Below are positions 1 to 11,525 of a stretch of 64,000 nucleotides of DNA, in pieces (positions within the stretch are counted from its first letter, which is position 1; the number at the start of each line of letters is the position of its first letter). The notes under the pieces were generated by a model that was not told the origin of the DNA, searched no databases, and worked only from the letters and a program-made list of their open reading frames with translations. The translations under genes were made by a program, and so were the position numbers. Source of the stretch: Cherax quadricarinatus (taxonomy: Eukaryota; Arthropoda; Malacostraca; Decapoda; Parastacidae); the NCBI RefSeq assembly GCF_038502225.1, contig NC_091292.1:45217655-45281654 (forward strand). Direction: 5' to 3'.

Positions 1-1692
1 ACCTCTAATTCTTTCAATTATAACCCTACCGTACACTTTTCCTGGTATACTCAGTAAACTTATTCCTCTATAATTTTTACAATCTCTTTTGTCCCCTTTC
101 CCTTTATATAAAGGGACTATACATGCTCTCTGCCAATCCCTAGGTACCTTCTCCTCTTTCATACATTTATTAAACAAAAGTACCAACCACTCCAACACTA
201 TATCCCCCCCTGCTTTTAACATTTCTGTCATGATCCCATCAGTTCCAGCTGCTTTACCCCCTTTCATTCTATGTAATGCCTCACGTACCTCCCCCACACT
301 TTCTGCTCTTCTTCACTCCTAAAAGAAGTTATACCTCCCTGACCTGTGCATGAAATTACTGCCTCTCTTTCTTCCTTAACATTTAAAAGTTCCTCAAATT
401 ATTCTCGCCATCTACCTAATACCTCCATCTCCCCATCTACTAGCTCCCCTCTGTTTTTAACTGACAAATCCATGCTTTCCCTAGGCTTTCTTAACTTGTT
501 TAACTCCAAAATTTTTTCTTATTTTCATTAAAATTTCTTGTCAGTGCCTCTCCCACTCTATCATCTGCTCTCCTTTTGCACACTCTGACCACTCTCTTCA
601 CCTTTCTTTTACTCTCCATATACTCAGGTCTTCTTATAACACTTCTGCTTTGTAAAAACCTCTCATAAGCTACCTTTTTCTCTTTTATCACACCCTTTAC
701 TTCATCATTCCACCAATCACTCCTCTTTCCTCCTGCCCCCACCCTCCTATAACCACAAACTTCTGCCCCACATTCTAATACTGCATTTTTAAAACTATTC
801 CAATCCTCTTCAACATCCCCACTACTCATCTTTGCACTAGCCCACCTTTCTGCCAATAGTCGCTTATATCTCACCCGAACTTCCTCCTCCCTTAGTTTAT
901 ACACTTTCACCTCCCTCTTACTTGTTGTTGCCACCTTCCTCTTTTCCCATCTACCTCTTACTCTAACTGTAGCTACAGCTAAATAATGATCTGATATATC
1001 AGTTGCCCCTCTATAAACATGTACATCCTGGAGCCTACCCACCAACCTTTTATCCACCAAAACATAATCTAATAAACTACTTTCATTACGTGCTACATCA
1101 TACCTTGTATATTTATTTATCCTCTTTTTCATAAAATATGTATTACTTATTACCAAATCTCTTTCTACACTTAGCTCAATTAAAGGCTTCCCATTTACAT
1201 TTACCCCTGGCACCCCAAATTTACCTACTACTCCCTCCATAACATTTTTACCCACTTTAGCATTGAAATCCCCAACCACCATTACTCTCACACTTGATTC
1301 AAAACTCCCCACGCATTCACTCAACATTTCCCAAAATCTCTCTCTCTCTCCTCTACACTTCTCTCTTCTCCAGGTGCATACACGCTTATTATAACCCACT
1401 TTTCACATCCAATCTTTATTTTACTCCACATAATCCTTGAATTAATACATTTATAGTTCCTCTTTTCCTGCCATAGCTTATCCTTCAACATTATTGCTTC
1501 TCCTTCTTTAGCTCTAACTCTATTTGAAACCCCTGACCTAATCCCATATATTCCTCTCCATTAAAACTCTCCCACCCCCTTCAGCTTTGTTTCACTTAAA
1601 GCCAGGACAACCAGCTTCTTCTCATTCATAACATCCACAATCATCTCTTTCTTATCATTTGCACAACATCCATGCACATTCAGACTTCCCAT
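1..1692 (-). pseudogene. RTE-like LINE, endonuclease and start of reverse transcriptase (partial)
   Basis: Reading the minus strand, translation can start at 1692 (MGSLNVHG...) and gives an apurinic-type endonuclease followed by the N-terminal part of a reverse transcriptase that runs off the window at position 1. Visible endonuclease motifs are VVGDFNAKVG, LLDYVLVDKR and DISDHYLAVA (the SDH catalytic triad region). The RT part shows GGKAAGTDGI and CKNYRGISLLS, the usual first RT blocks. This layout (short endonuclease, then GKAAGxDGI) is typical of RTE-type LINEs. The frame breaks in a GA-rich run near 1330-1400, so the 500-1399 stretch is only the middle of the protein, and again before the RT. 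The catalytic RT core is outside the window. It is a dead or unfinished copy. Family-level assignment is firm; the exact clade is inferred. Confidence 0.85.
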
Positions 1693-1924
1693 TTTGACAG
1701 TTTTCTTTTTCTTATTCTTTTTAGTAATCTTTGCAGGAAAAGGGGTTACTAGCCCATTGTTCCCGGCATTTTAGTTCAACTTTTACAACACGCATGGCTT
1801 ACGGAAGAAAGATTTTTATTCCACTTCCCCATGGATATAAAAGGAAAAGTAATAAGACCAAGAACTATTAAGATAAAATCAAAGAAAACTCAGATGAGTG
1901 TGTATAAATAAACGTGTACATGCA
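1693..1924. other. Sequence between two RTE fragments, nothing recognised
   Basis: This short stretch lies upstream of the endonuclease start and may be the 5' UTR of that LINE. I see no motif in it. Confidence 0.3.
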
Positions 1925-2837
1925 TGTGTAGTGTGACCTAAGTGTAAGTAGAAGTAGCAAGACATACCTGTATTCTTGCATATTTATGAGACAGACAAAA
2001 GACACCAGCAATCCTACCATCATATAAAACAATTACAGGCTTTCGTTTTACACTCGCTTGGCAGGACGGTAGTACCTCCCTGGGTGGTTGCTGTCTACCA
2101 ACCTACTACCTGAATCCCTTCACTAAATATTACCCTGCTCACACTCCAACAGCTCGTCAGGTCCCAAATACCAGTTGTGTCCATTCACTCCTATCTAACA
2201 CGCTCACGCACATTTGCTGGAAGTCCAAGCCCCTCGCCCACAAAACCTCCTTCACCCCCCCTCCCTCCAACCTTTTCAAGAACAACCCCTACCCCACCTT
2301 CCTTTCCCTACAGATTTATAAGCTCTCCATGTCATTCTACTTTGATCCATTCTCTCTAAATGACCAAACCACTTCAACATCCCCTCTTCAGCCCTCAGAC
2401 TAATACTTTTGTTAACTCCACACCTTCTCCTAATTTCTACACCGAATTTTCTGCATAATATTTACAACACACATTGCCCTTAGACAGGACATCTCCACTG
2501 CCTCCAACCGTCTCCTCGCTGCAGCATTTACAACCCAAGCTTCACACCCATATAAGAGTGTTGGTACTACTATACTTTCATACATTCCCTTCTTTGCCTC
2601 CATAGATAACGTTTTTTGCCTCTACATATACCTCAATGCACCATTCACCTCTTTTCCTTCATCAATTCTATGATTAACCTCATCCTTCATAAATCCATCC
2701 GCTGACACATCAACTCCCAAATATCTAAAAACATTCACTTCTTCCATACTTCTCCTTTCCAATTTGATATCCAATTTTTCTTTATCTAAATCATTTGATA
2801 TCCTCATCACCTTACTCTTTTCTATGTTCACTTTCAA
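1925..2837 (-). mobile_element. RTE-like LINE, 3' end (RT C-terminus plus 3' UTR)
   Basis: On the minus strand, 2837 down to about 2200 encodes the C-terminal end of an RTE-type polymerase: VNIEKSKVMRIS, VFRYLGVDVSADG, TLLYGCEAWVV and a WFGHLERM-like block, with several stops and frame changes. Downstream (about 2160-1925) is a non-coding tail. This is the 3' piece of a different copy from the one at 1-1692, because the order on the minus strand is 3' end first, then a fresh 5' half. It is heavily decayed. Confidence 0.75.
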
Positions 2838-3010
2838 CTCTCTACCTTAATGTATTCAAATATTTAGGAGTGGACATGTCAGCAGATGGGTCTATAAAAG
2901 ATGAGGTGAATCATGGAACTGACAAGGTGAAAAAGTTGAGCGGTGCACTGAGGAGTCTGTGGAGACGAAGAACTTTGTCCATGGAAGCAAAGAGAGGAAA
3001 GTATTTAATT
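2838..3010 (+). pseudogene. RTE-like RT fragment, inverted relative to its neighbour
   Basis: The plus strand encodes LNVFKYLGVDMSADGS followed by KDEVNH, a GALRSLW block and TLSMEAKRGK. This is the same protein segment that the minus strand encodes at about 2590-2745, so the two copies face each other head to head with roughly 100 bp between them. Only about 55 codons survive. Either two copies landed together or one insertion was internally inverted. Confidence 0.7.
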
Positions 3011-3044
3011 TCCTTGTACTTCTGTGTATCATGTTCAAATTAAT

Positions 3045-3195
3045 AAATAGATAAATAATAATTATAATAATAATTTTATTTTGACATGATACATGGTTGT
3101 ACAAAGGAATATCATAGTTGGTGTACATGACAAAAGCCCCTTTGTATGCAGAGCATTTTGGCCAAACTTAAAATTAACTTAGACTAATAAGGCAA
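3045..3195 (-). repeat. SINE body fragment with AAT-rich end
   Basis: An AAT-rich run is followed by a stretch containing GCAGAGCATTTTGGCCAAAC, which resembles the body of the tRNA-like SINE at 61,490-61,840 (GCTGAGCATTTCGGGCAAAT). Both have the same orientation. The tRNA-like head is absent here. Confidence 0.55.
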
Positions 3196-3287
3196 TAAGA
3201 GTTCATATGGCCATTAGATGAGTTACAATGAATACAAGAGAATGCAGTATTCTATTAGGTAATGATATATGACATTAATAAGTCTTC

Positions 3288-4960
3288 CTGGAGTTTACCT
3301 GGAGAGGGTTTCAAGGGTCAATGCCCCTGCAGATAAGTCTGAGACCAGGCCTCATGGTGGATCATGGTCTGATCAACCAGGCTGTTACTACTAGCAACAT
3401 GCAAGCTGATGTACAAACCACAGCCTGGTTGGTCAGGTACTGACCAAAGGTCTATTGGTAATCCCCCTTATGTAGGCTCAGAGGCAGTTGAACAGTCTTG
3501 GACCCCAGACACTTACTGTGTTGTCTCTCAATGTATTCGTTGCACCCCTGCTTTTCATCGGGGAAATGTTGCATCTCTTGTTGAGTCTTTTGCTTTCATA
3601 GGGAGTGATTTTTGTGTGCAGGTTTGGTACCAATCCCTCCAGGACCTTCCAAGTGTATATTATTATGTATCTCTCTCGCCTGCATTCCAGGGAATACAGA
3701 TCAAGGACCTTCAACCGTTCCCAGTAATTTATGTGCCTTATCGTGCTTATATGTGCCATGAAAGTTCTTTGTACACTCTCCGGGTCTGCAATGTCGCCAG
3801 CCTTGAAGGGGGCCATTAGTGTACAGCAGTATTCCAGCCTAGAGAGCACAAGTGATTTGAAGAGATTCATCATGGGCTTGGCATCCCTAGTTTTGAAGGT
3901 TCTCATTATCCATCCTTCCATTTTCCTAGCAGATGAGGTAGATACACTGTTGTGATCTTTGAAGGTGAGGTCCTCTGATATTATCACTCCCAGGTCCTTC
4001 ACATTACTTTTCTGCTCTATTGTATGGTTAGAATTTGTCATATACCCTGATAAATTTTTAATTTCCTCAAGTTTCCCATATCTGAGTAGTTGAAAATTCT
4101 CCTAGTTGAACTTCATATTGTATTGAGTGGCCCATTCGAAGATTTGGTTGATGTCTGCTTGGAGTCTTGTGATGTCTTCGATGGAGGTCACTGCCATGGT
4201 AATCTGGGTGTCATCCGCAAAGGAAGACACGGAGCCAAGTCTTACATCTCTGTCTATGACAGAGGATGAGGAATAGAATGGCAGTGAGTACTGTGCCTTG
4301 TGGAACAGAGCTTTTTACTGTGGCTGCCTGGGACTCTGTTTACTATTACTCTTTGTGTTCTATTTGTCAGGAAGTTATAGATCCATCTATCAACTTTTCC
4401 TGTTATTCCTTTATCATGCATTTAGTGTACTTTTACACCATGGTCACACTTGTCAAAAGCTTTTGCAAAGTCTATGTATACTACATCTGTATTTTGTTTA
4501 TTCTCTACAGCATCCAGGACCTTGTCATAGTGGTCCAGTAGCTGGGACAGGCAGGAGTGACCTGCTCTAAACCCTTGTTGCCCTGGGTTGTGTAATTGAT
4601 GGATACCTAGGTGGTTGGCTATCTTGCTTCTTAGAACCCTCTCAAAGATTTTTATGATATGGGATGTTAGTGCTATCTGTGTGTAGTTCTTTGCAATTGC
4701 TTTACTGCCACCTTTGTGGAGTTGGGCTATGTCTGTTGTTTTTAGTGAGTGTTGGATGACCCATGTCCATGCTCCCTTTCCATAAAATGCTAAAGGCACG
4801 CGATAGGGACTTTTTGCAATTCTTGATGAACATGGAGTTCCATGAGTCTGGGCCTGGGGCAGAGTGCATGGGCATGTCATTTATTGCCTCTTCAAAGTCT
4901 TGTGGAGTTAGGATAATATTTGAGCAGTTGAGGGGAGGAGGAACGTTTTTGCCTTTTTTT
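3288..4960 (-). mobile_element. CR1-like LINE, RT and 3' end, degenerate
   Basis: The minus strand carries most of a CR1-type reverse transcriptase. From about 4880 downwards: YTQIALTSHIIKIFERVLRS, a GFRAGHSCLSQLL block, motif A VVYIDFAKAFDK, motif C VSSFADDT near 4205-4230, then the thumb and C-terminal region (DLGVIISEDLTFKDH, SLVLSRLEYCC, RRERYIIIYTWKVLEG, GPRLFNCL) ending near 3478. After it comes a GC-rich tail (3288-3400) ending in the reverse complement of AGGTAAACTCCAGG, which recurs after the related LINE at 51,334-52,437 and alone at 61,157. Frameshifts near 4420 and 4040 and the missing 5' part show that it is dead. Confidence 0.85.
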
Positions 4961-5404
4961 TTTTCTTTCTAATTTTACTGAAATTTTTCCTGTGAATTAA
5001 GCAGCATTTGAAACCTACACAATGTGTTTCTTTTAAATTTTTTCCTTATAGTTAGATAGAAAAAAATCAAATTGTTATATTCTATAGGTCTTAAAAGAAT
5101 CCTTTTTCAACAAATTTCCTAAGATGTACAATGTTCCAGTTGACATGAGACGAAAGATAAAGAGTTAGATAATCATCTTAGAGAGGGAAATGAGCGAAAT
5201 GCCAATAGATTGCATTATACAAAATGTTGATTTTTTTTTTGAGGAAAAAAATCCATAAAAACAAAACGGTAATACATATCACAAATCCCCTCTCTTTGAT
5301 TATAGAACAATCATTCCTTAATAACGTGTGAAAAAAAATCATGATGCTCCTATAAAAACTCTTTGCCAACAAAGGAAAATAAAATTAATAACTTATTCCT
5401 GAGT
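4961..5404. other. AT-rich spacer, no feature seen
   Basis: AT-rich sequence with homopolymer runs. I find no conserved protein or repeat in it. Confidence 0.4.
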
Positions 5405-5460
5405 TATTAGCTGTATAGCCCTTGTGGCTTAGCGCTTCTTTTTGATTATAATAATAATCC
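5405..5460 (+). repeat. Partial copy of ATA-tailed SINE
   Basis: The segment reads CTGTATAGCCCTTGTGGCTT, then AGCGCTTC, GATT and ATAATAAT. It is the 3' end of the SINE family found complete at 5555-5699. Confidence 0.6.
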
Positions 5461-5554
5461 TGAGTTATTCACATAGTACATGTACATAGTTTGCATGAAA
5501 GTCTAGGGGGGTCGTGCACCACTTTTCACTGACCATCATAATTCCACTCTAATC

Positions 5555-5699
5555 GTGGTGAGGGGCTCTTGATCTAGGGAATTGGATCTGTGCTCCAGTT
5601 CCCTGAATTAAGCCTGAATGCCTTCCATCCCCCCATAGGCGCTGTATAATCCTACGGGTTTAGTGCTTCCCCCTTGATTATAATAATAATAATAATAAT
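5555..5699 (+). repeat. ATA-tailed SINE
   Basis: This copy starts near GTGGTGAGGGGCTCTTGATC, passes through GCTCCAGTTCCCTGAATTAA and GCGCTGTATAATCCTACGGG, and ends GCTTCCCCCTTGATT followed by ATAATAATAATAATAATAAT. The same order of blocks occurs at 57,074-57,205 (plus) and 58,708-58,860 (minus), which defines a short interspersed family with an ATA tail. I see no clear A or B box at this end. Confidence 0.7.
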
Positions 5700-5834
5700 C
5701 CACTCTAATCGGCGACTCATAAGTCACTGAGGTACTGGTGGTGTGCACAGTGATCACTAGTCGACTCATGAGATGCCAAAAAGTATATTTGGATAAAAAC
5801 AATCATAAAAATCGTAATTTCTGGAGTAAAACAG

Positions 5835-5868
5835 GATGACAGGATGCCCGATTTGGCATCCTGTCATC
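5835..5868. repeat. Perfect 14-bp stem hairpin
   Basis: GATGACAGGATGCC, loop CGATTT, then GGCATCCTGTCATC. The arms are exact reverse complements. Its function is unknown. Confidence 0.8.
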
Positions 5869-6154
5869 TTGATGACATCAGGAAAAAGAAAAGAAAAAAA
5901 TGAAAAAGATACTTAGAAATGTTCTAGAAAGAAGCTGATTACATCAAAATGATGCCAGAATTATGCACTATTTTTTGGTAAGAAAACATGTTTTCAAAAA
6001 TTTTCGATTTTTTTCAGAGATAGTCTCGCAGAACGTTCCTCCCTTCCTTAAGTATAGAATAAGTCCAGTTTTGATATAGTTTACAAAATGTACAGTATTG
6101 CAATTTAGAACATGTTAAAACAATTTACTGTATGAAGTTTTCCAATTTAGTAGA
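5869..6154. other. AT-rich spacer, no feature seen
   Basis: A-rich and T-rich runs only; nothing recognised. Confidence 0.35.
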
Positions 6155-6300
6155 TTTTAAAACAATGAGATTGAAACACTTTTAAGTTTGAAGTTATGAG
6201 CAAATGGTTGAGCAATCATCAGCAATATATAACAATGAAATTGAAACAGTTTTAAGTTTGAGGTGAATTATCAGATAGTTGAGCAGTCTTAAATTATTTA
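6155..6300. repeat. Two-copy degenerate tandem duplication
   Basis: The block CAATGAGATTGAAACACTTT...AAGTTTGAAG...GTTGAGCAATC is followed by a second version (CAATGAAATTGAAACAGTTT...AAGTTTGAGG...GTTGAGCAGTC). The period is about 70-75 bp. Confidence 0.6.
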
Positions 6301-6309
6301 GAAGTTTTG

Positions 6310-6957
6310 ATTATAGTTATACCAATGCACTTATATGGGTGTGAAGCATGGGTGATGAATGTTGCAACAAGGAGAAGGCTGGAGGCAGTGGAGATGTGTC
6401 TGAGAGCAATGTGTGGTGCGAATTAGGAAATTAGGAAGTGGTGTGGGATTACCAAACCTATTATCCAGAGGGCTGAGGAGGGGTTGTTGAGGTGGTTCGA
6501 ACATGTAGAGAGGATAGAACGAAATAGAATGACTTCACGAGTGTATAAATCTGTAGTGGAGGGAAGGTGAGGTAGGGGTCGGCTTAGGAAAGGTTGGAGG
6601 GAGGTGGTAAAGGAAGTTTTGTGTGAGAGGGGCTTGGACTTCCAGCAAGCACGTATTAGCGTGCTAGATAGGAGCAAATGGAGACAAATGGTTTTTAGGA
6701 CTTGACGTGCTGTTGGAGTGTGAGTAAGGTGACATTTATCAAGGGATTCAGGGGAAACTGGCAGGCCGGATTTGAGTCCTGAAGATGGGAAGTGTAATGC
6801 CTGCACTCTGAAGGAGGGATGCTAATGTTGCAATTTTATAACTGGTGTAAGTGCACCTCTGGCAAAACAGTGATGGAGTAAATGATGGTGAAAGTGTTTC
6901 TTTTTTGGGCCACCTTACCTTGGTGGGAAATGGCCAATGTGTTAATAATAAAAAAGA
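6310..6957 (+). mobile_element. RTE-like LINE, 3' end with 3' UTR
   Basis: The plus strand encodes MHLYGCEAWVM, RRRLEAVEMCLRAMCG, EEGLLRWFEHVERIERNRMT and a KGWREVVKEVLC-like block, which is the C-terminus of an RTE-type polymerase, with stops between the blocks. It is followed by a 3' UTR with GCACTCTGAAGGAGGGATG, CACCTCTGGCAAAACAGTGA and GGCCACCTTACCTTGGTGGG, ending in AAT and A runs near 6957. The same UTR pattern is found alone at 59,738-59,920. The 5' end is truncated, as is common for LINEs. Confidence 0.75.
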
Positions 6958-7271
6958 TTAATAATAAAATATGAAATAAATACAAAGAATGTATCTGAAT
7001 TTGAATGGGCAGTGCCAGACATGCATATGGTGACAGCTGGTGGCACTAAGATACAGTACCAGCATCATCCTGAAAGGCAGCCATACTCCACAACCCAACC
7101 ACACCTGGCCAGTCCAACACAAAGACAACCACCACCACAACAACCAGGCACAAATATTCAGCATCCACCATTAGAATGCATCTGGGAGTGGCAGGAGGAT
7201 GCACATTTTGTGTTCAGTTTTCATGACTCTGATGACACGGTGGAAAATAAGCATATGTTGTTTTTACATAA
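6958..7271. other. Spacer with a small unrecognised open frame
   Basis: An 87-codon plus-strand frame at 7012-7275 is rich in His, Gln and Pro but matches nothing I recognise and has no supporting context. I treat it as non-coding unless transcript evidence appears. Confidence 0.25.
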
Positions 7272-7556
7272 TTAGCTGATATTGGGATATGTTAAGGAGA
7301 GAAGGTGTATTTTAATGGTATTTTTGAAAGTGTTGGCTGAGTTAGTACTTCTGGAGATTTCAGGGAGAGAGTTCCAGATTTTGGGCTCTTTTATGTACAT
7401 TGAGTCTCTGAAGAGATTTAGCCAGAAATGGGAAATGTCATAGAGATTTTTGTGTCTAGTATTATGTCCATGGGTCCTGTTGCAGCTATCTAGAAAGCAT
7501 TTTAGTTCGGGATTAATATTAGAATTTGTTGTTCTATAAATATAGGAGATCACCAC
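7272..7556 (-). pseudogene. Jockey-like LINE, RT C-terminus fragment
   Basis: The 94-codon frame reads YIYRTTNSNINPELKCFLD, RTHGHNTRHKNLYDI, YIKEPKIWNSLPEISRS and FKNTIKIHLLSL. It matches block for block the C-terminus of the LINE at 53,255-54,675 (HRHNTRHKHLYDI, GPKIWNTLPENSR, FKTTVKKHLISL). This is a 5'-truncated fragment of the same family in the opposite orientation. Confidence 0.75.
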
Positions 7557-8205
7557 TTAACAGCATTTTGCTAATGTAGTGGTTTCCAGTTATATCCAGT
7601 CATCATTTATTCAGACTTCCTACAATAAATATATTCACCAATCACAATAAGCTAAGGATAAAAATATTTTAAGGTGGGTAATGTGTTTATATGCATTTTT
7701 AGGCCAAGATTTATTGTTCACTTATATGATGGTGTAAATATGTTATCAGCCTTTTATATGCATTTTAAAATGAAAAAAGGCTATGTTTCACTTTACAGCA
7801 ATAACCTGGAACCTAACCTGACCTGCTGTATATACTAAATAGTTTATATATGCAAAATCATTCTGGTAGTAAATTTCACAGCAGTGGGATGGACGCAACT
7901 ACTCTTGGGCTGTCACAACCCTCAGCCCAGTAATAACAAAAGCTGAGCCTTGAGAAGCTTCTCTCATCATTTTATAATGTTTTGTTGAATAGCTGGCATT
8001 CATATTATGGTGGGTATTTCTGGTATTTATTTAGTAAAAAGTCTTGTGTAAGCTGATAAAATATGGTATTTTTTCTACTGATATTTACAGGTTTAAGTGG
8101 TTTTGGTAAAGGTCCCCATTGGAAATAAGTCACTTTGTCTGTCCTTTTTTGGGTTATTGTAAGGTAATCTACTCACAAGTTATGTATAATTAATGTAACT
8201 ACAGT
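7557..8205. other. AT-rich spacer, no feature seen
   Basis: No conserved frame, tandem repeat or terminal repeat was recognised. Confidence 0.35.
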
Positions 8206-8440
8206 ATATTTATGTGTAAACTTACTCTCAATATTGGCAAAACTTACTTCATTCAGTTTGGGAACAAAACTACAGATGTTCCTCTTAACATAATGATAAA
8301 CGGATCACCTATCACAAAGCTCACAGAGGGAAAATTCTTAGGAATCCACTTTGATAATAGACTCAAATTTCAAACACATGTACAACAAATTTCCAAGAAA
8401 ATCTCCAAGACCATTGGCATATTATAGAAGATACGGTAGC
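8206..8440 (+). pseudogene. Jockey-like LINE, short RT fragment
   Basis: About 75 codons: CKLTLNIGKTYFIQFGNK, GSPITKLTEGKFLGIHFDNR, QISKKISKTIGIL. This aligns with LTLNTGKTFYIMFGSR, HNEGKFLGLYLDNN and ITKKVSKTVGILS of the LINE at 53,255-54,675. It is truncated on both sides and stops at TAG near 8425. Confidence 0.7.
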
Positions 8441-8565
8441 TATGTTCCACAATCAGCTCTCCTTCCAGCCCGCAGGTTCAGAGACGAATGACTTAAAGAA
8501 GTTGCTTGAATTCCTATTTTCATTTTTTATCTATTTCTTCATCCTCCAACATTCCGAGTTTAGTT
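8441..8565. other. Left flank of the minisatellite array
   Basis: T-rich sequence leading into the first repeat unit. No feature recognised. Confidence 0.3.
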
Positions 8566-11525
8566 TTCCAAGTACCCCAGTGCCCCGGTTATTGGGATTC
8601 AGTACCCAAGTTACTGGGCCCAATACCCCAGTTATTGGGGTCCAGTACCCTAGTTACTGGGCCCATTACCCCAGTTACTGGCATCCAGTAGCCAGGTTAC
8701 TGGGGTCCAGTACCCTCGATACTGGGCCCAGTACCCCAGTTACTGGGGTCCAGTACCCCAGTTACTGGGATCCAGTACATTAGTTACTGGATCCATTACC
8801 CCAGTTAAAGGCGTCCAGTACCCCAGTTACTGGGCCCAGTACCCCAGTTACTGGGGTCCAGTACCCCAAATATTGGGCTCAGAACCCTGGTTACTGGGGT
8901 CTAGTACCCCAGTTACTGAGCAAAGTACCCCAGTTACTGGGGCCAAGTACCAGTTACTGGGTCCTGTACCCTGGTTACTGGGGCCCAACACCCTGGTTAC
9001 TGGGGTCCAACACGCCAGTAACTGGGCCCCAGTACCCCAGTAACTGGGCCCAGTACCCTGGTTACTGGGCCAAGTACCTCAGGTACTAGGGTCCAGTACC
9101 ATAGTTACTGGGGTCCAGTACCCCAGTTACTGGGGTCCAGTACCAAGGCTACTTGGGTCCAGTACCCCAGTTACTGGGGTCCAGTACCCCAGTTACTGGG
9201 GTCCAATACCCTGGTTACTGGGGTCCAGTACCCCAGTTACTGGGAACCAGTACCCCAGTTACTGGGGTTCAGTACCCCAGTTACTCGAGTCCAGTACCAC
9301 AGTTACTGGGGTCCAGTACTCGGGTTACTGGGGTCCAGTACCCCGGTTACTGGGCCCAGTACCTCAGTTACTGGGGTTCACTACCATAGTTACTGAGGTC
9401 CAGTACCCCAGTTACTGGGGTCCAGTACCGCTGTTACTTGGATTCAGTACCCCAGTTACTGGGGTCCAATACCCTGGTTACTGGGGTCAAGTGCCCTGGT
9501 TACTGGGGCCCAGTACCACGGTTACTGGGGACCAGTACCCCAGTTACTGGGGTCCAATACTCTGGTTACTGGGGTCAAGTACCCTGGTTACTGGGGTTCT
9601 GTACCCCAGTTACTGGGGTCCAGTACCCGGGTTACTGGGGTCCAGTACCCCAGTTACTGGGGTCCAGTACCTCGATTACTGGGGTCCAGTACCCTGGTTA
9701 CTGGGGTCCAGTACCCAGGTTACTTTGGTCCAGTACCCTGGTTACTGGGGTCCAATACCCAGGTTACTTGGGTCCAGTACCCTGGATACTGGGGTCCAGT
9801 ACCCCGGTTACTGTGGTCCAGTACCCCAGTTACTGGGGTCCAGTACCCCGGTTACTGGGGTCCAGTACCTCGGTTACTGGGGTCCAGCACCCAGATTACT
9901 TGTGTTCAGTACCCTGGTTACTGGGGTCCAGTACCCCGGTTACTGTGGTCCAGTACCCAATTACAGGGGTCCGGTACCCCAGTTACTTGGGTCCAGTACC
10001 CCTGTTGCTGGGGTCCAGTAACCCGGTTACTGGGATCAAGTACCCCGGTTAGTGGGCTCCAACACCCCAGTTACTAGGGTCCAGGACCCCAGATACTGGG
10101 TTCCAGTGTCCCAGTTACTGGGGACCAATGCCCCAGTTACTGGGGTTCAGTGCACCGGTTACTTGGGTCCAGTGCCACAGTTACTGGGGTCCAGTGCCCC
10201 AGTTACTGGGTTCCAGTGTCCCAGTTACTGGGGAACAGTGCCCCAGTTACTGGGGTTCAGTGCCCCGGTTACTGGGGTCCAGTGCCCCGGTTACTGGGCT
10301 CCAGTGGCCCGGTTACTGGGGTCCAGTGCCCCACTTACTGGGGTCCGGTACCTCGGTTACTGGGCCCCACTTACTGGGGTCCAGTACCTCGGTTACTGGG
10401 CCCTTTAACCCAGTTACTGTGGTCCAGTAAACCGGCTACTGTGGCCCAGTAAACCGGTTACTGGGGGTCCAGTACCCGGGTTACTGGGGTCCAGTGCCCC
10501 GGTTACTGGGGTCCAGTGCCCCAGTTACTGGGGTCCAGTGCCCTGGTTACTGGGGTCCAGTGCCCCAGATGCTGGGGTCCAGTGCCTTAGTTACTGGGGT
10601 CCAGTGCCTCGGTTACTGGGCCCAGTACCCCGGTTGCTGTGGTCCTGTAACCTGGTTACTGAGGTCCAGTACCCCGGTTACTGTGGTCCAGTAACCCGGT
10701 TACTGGGGTCCAGTACCCGGGTTACTGGTGTCCAGTTCCCGGGTTTCTGGGGTACATTGCCCTGGTTATTGGGATCCAGTGCCCCAGTTACTGGGGTCCA
10801 GCCCCGTGATTACTGGGGTCCAGTTCCAAGGTTACTGTGGTCCAGTATTCCAGTTTCTGGGGTCCACTTCCCCAGTTACTGGGGTCCAGTGCCCTGGTTA
10901 CTTGGGTTCAGTACCTAGGTTACTGTGGTCCAGTACCACAGTTAGTGGGGTCCAGTACCAAGGTTATTGTGTGGTCCAGTACCCCGGTTACTGTGGTCAA
11001 GTACCCAAGTTACTGGGGTCCAGTGTCCCAGTTCCTGGGGTCCAGTGCCCCGGTTGCTGAGGTGCACTGCCCCAGTTGTTGGGGTCCAGTACCCCTGTTA
11101 CTGGGTCCAGTACCCCGGTTACTGGGGTCCAGTACCCTAGTTACTGGGGTCCAGTACCCCAATTACAGGAGTCCCATGCCCCGGTTACTGGGGTTCAGTG
11201 CTCCAGTTACTGAGCCTAGTTACTGGGATCCAGTACCCCAGTTTCTGGGGTCCAGTGCCCCTGTTACTGGGATCCAGTACCCCAGTTACTGGGGTCCAGT
11301 GACCCTGTTACTGGGGTCCAGTGCCCCAGTTACTGGGGTCCAGTGCCCCTCTTACTAGGCCCAGTACCACGGTTACTGGGCCCAGTACCCTGCTTACTGG
11401 GGCCCAGTACCCTGCTTACTGGGGCCCAGTACCTCTGTTACTTGGGTCCAGTGCCCCTGTTGCTGGGGTCCAGTGCCCCAGTTACTGGGGCCCAGTGCCT
11501 TGATTACTGGGGTCCAGTGCCCGGG
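8566..11525. repeat. 22-bp minisatellite, block 1 (about 134 units)
   Basis: Tandem repeat whose 22-bp unit is GGGGTCCAGTA followed by CCCCGGTTACT, with point variants and a few length variants. Two regional subtypes are visible: units with CAGTACC dominate 8.6-10.05 kb and units with CAGTGCC dominate most of 10.1-11.5 kb. Each unit holds the 19-nt imperfect dyad CCAGTACCCCGGTTACTGG (one mismatched pair). All three plus-strand frames lack stops because the unit has none, so overlapping open frames of 100-200 codons with a 22-residue period (GPVPRLLGSSTPVTGVQ...) arise automatically. The block ends at E1. Confidence 0.97.
11520..11524. repeat. Target-site duplication of E1, left (CCCGG)
   Basis: CCCGG lies just outside the left LTR, with one extra G before TGTTAC. 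The matching copy is at 18,685-18,689. Confidence 0.7.

Noticed and set aside
6423..6806. 127-codon minus frame, and similar frames opposite LINE coding regions (2,177-2,359; 29,067-29,649; 29,878-30,363)
   Set aside because: They are antisense shadows of recognised LINE coding sequence on the other strand.
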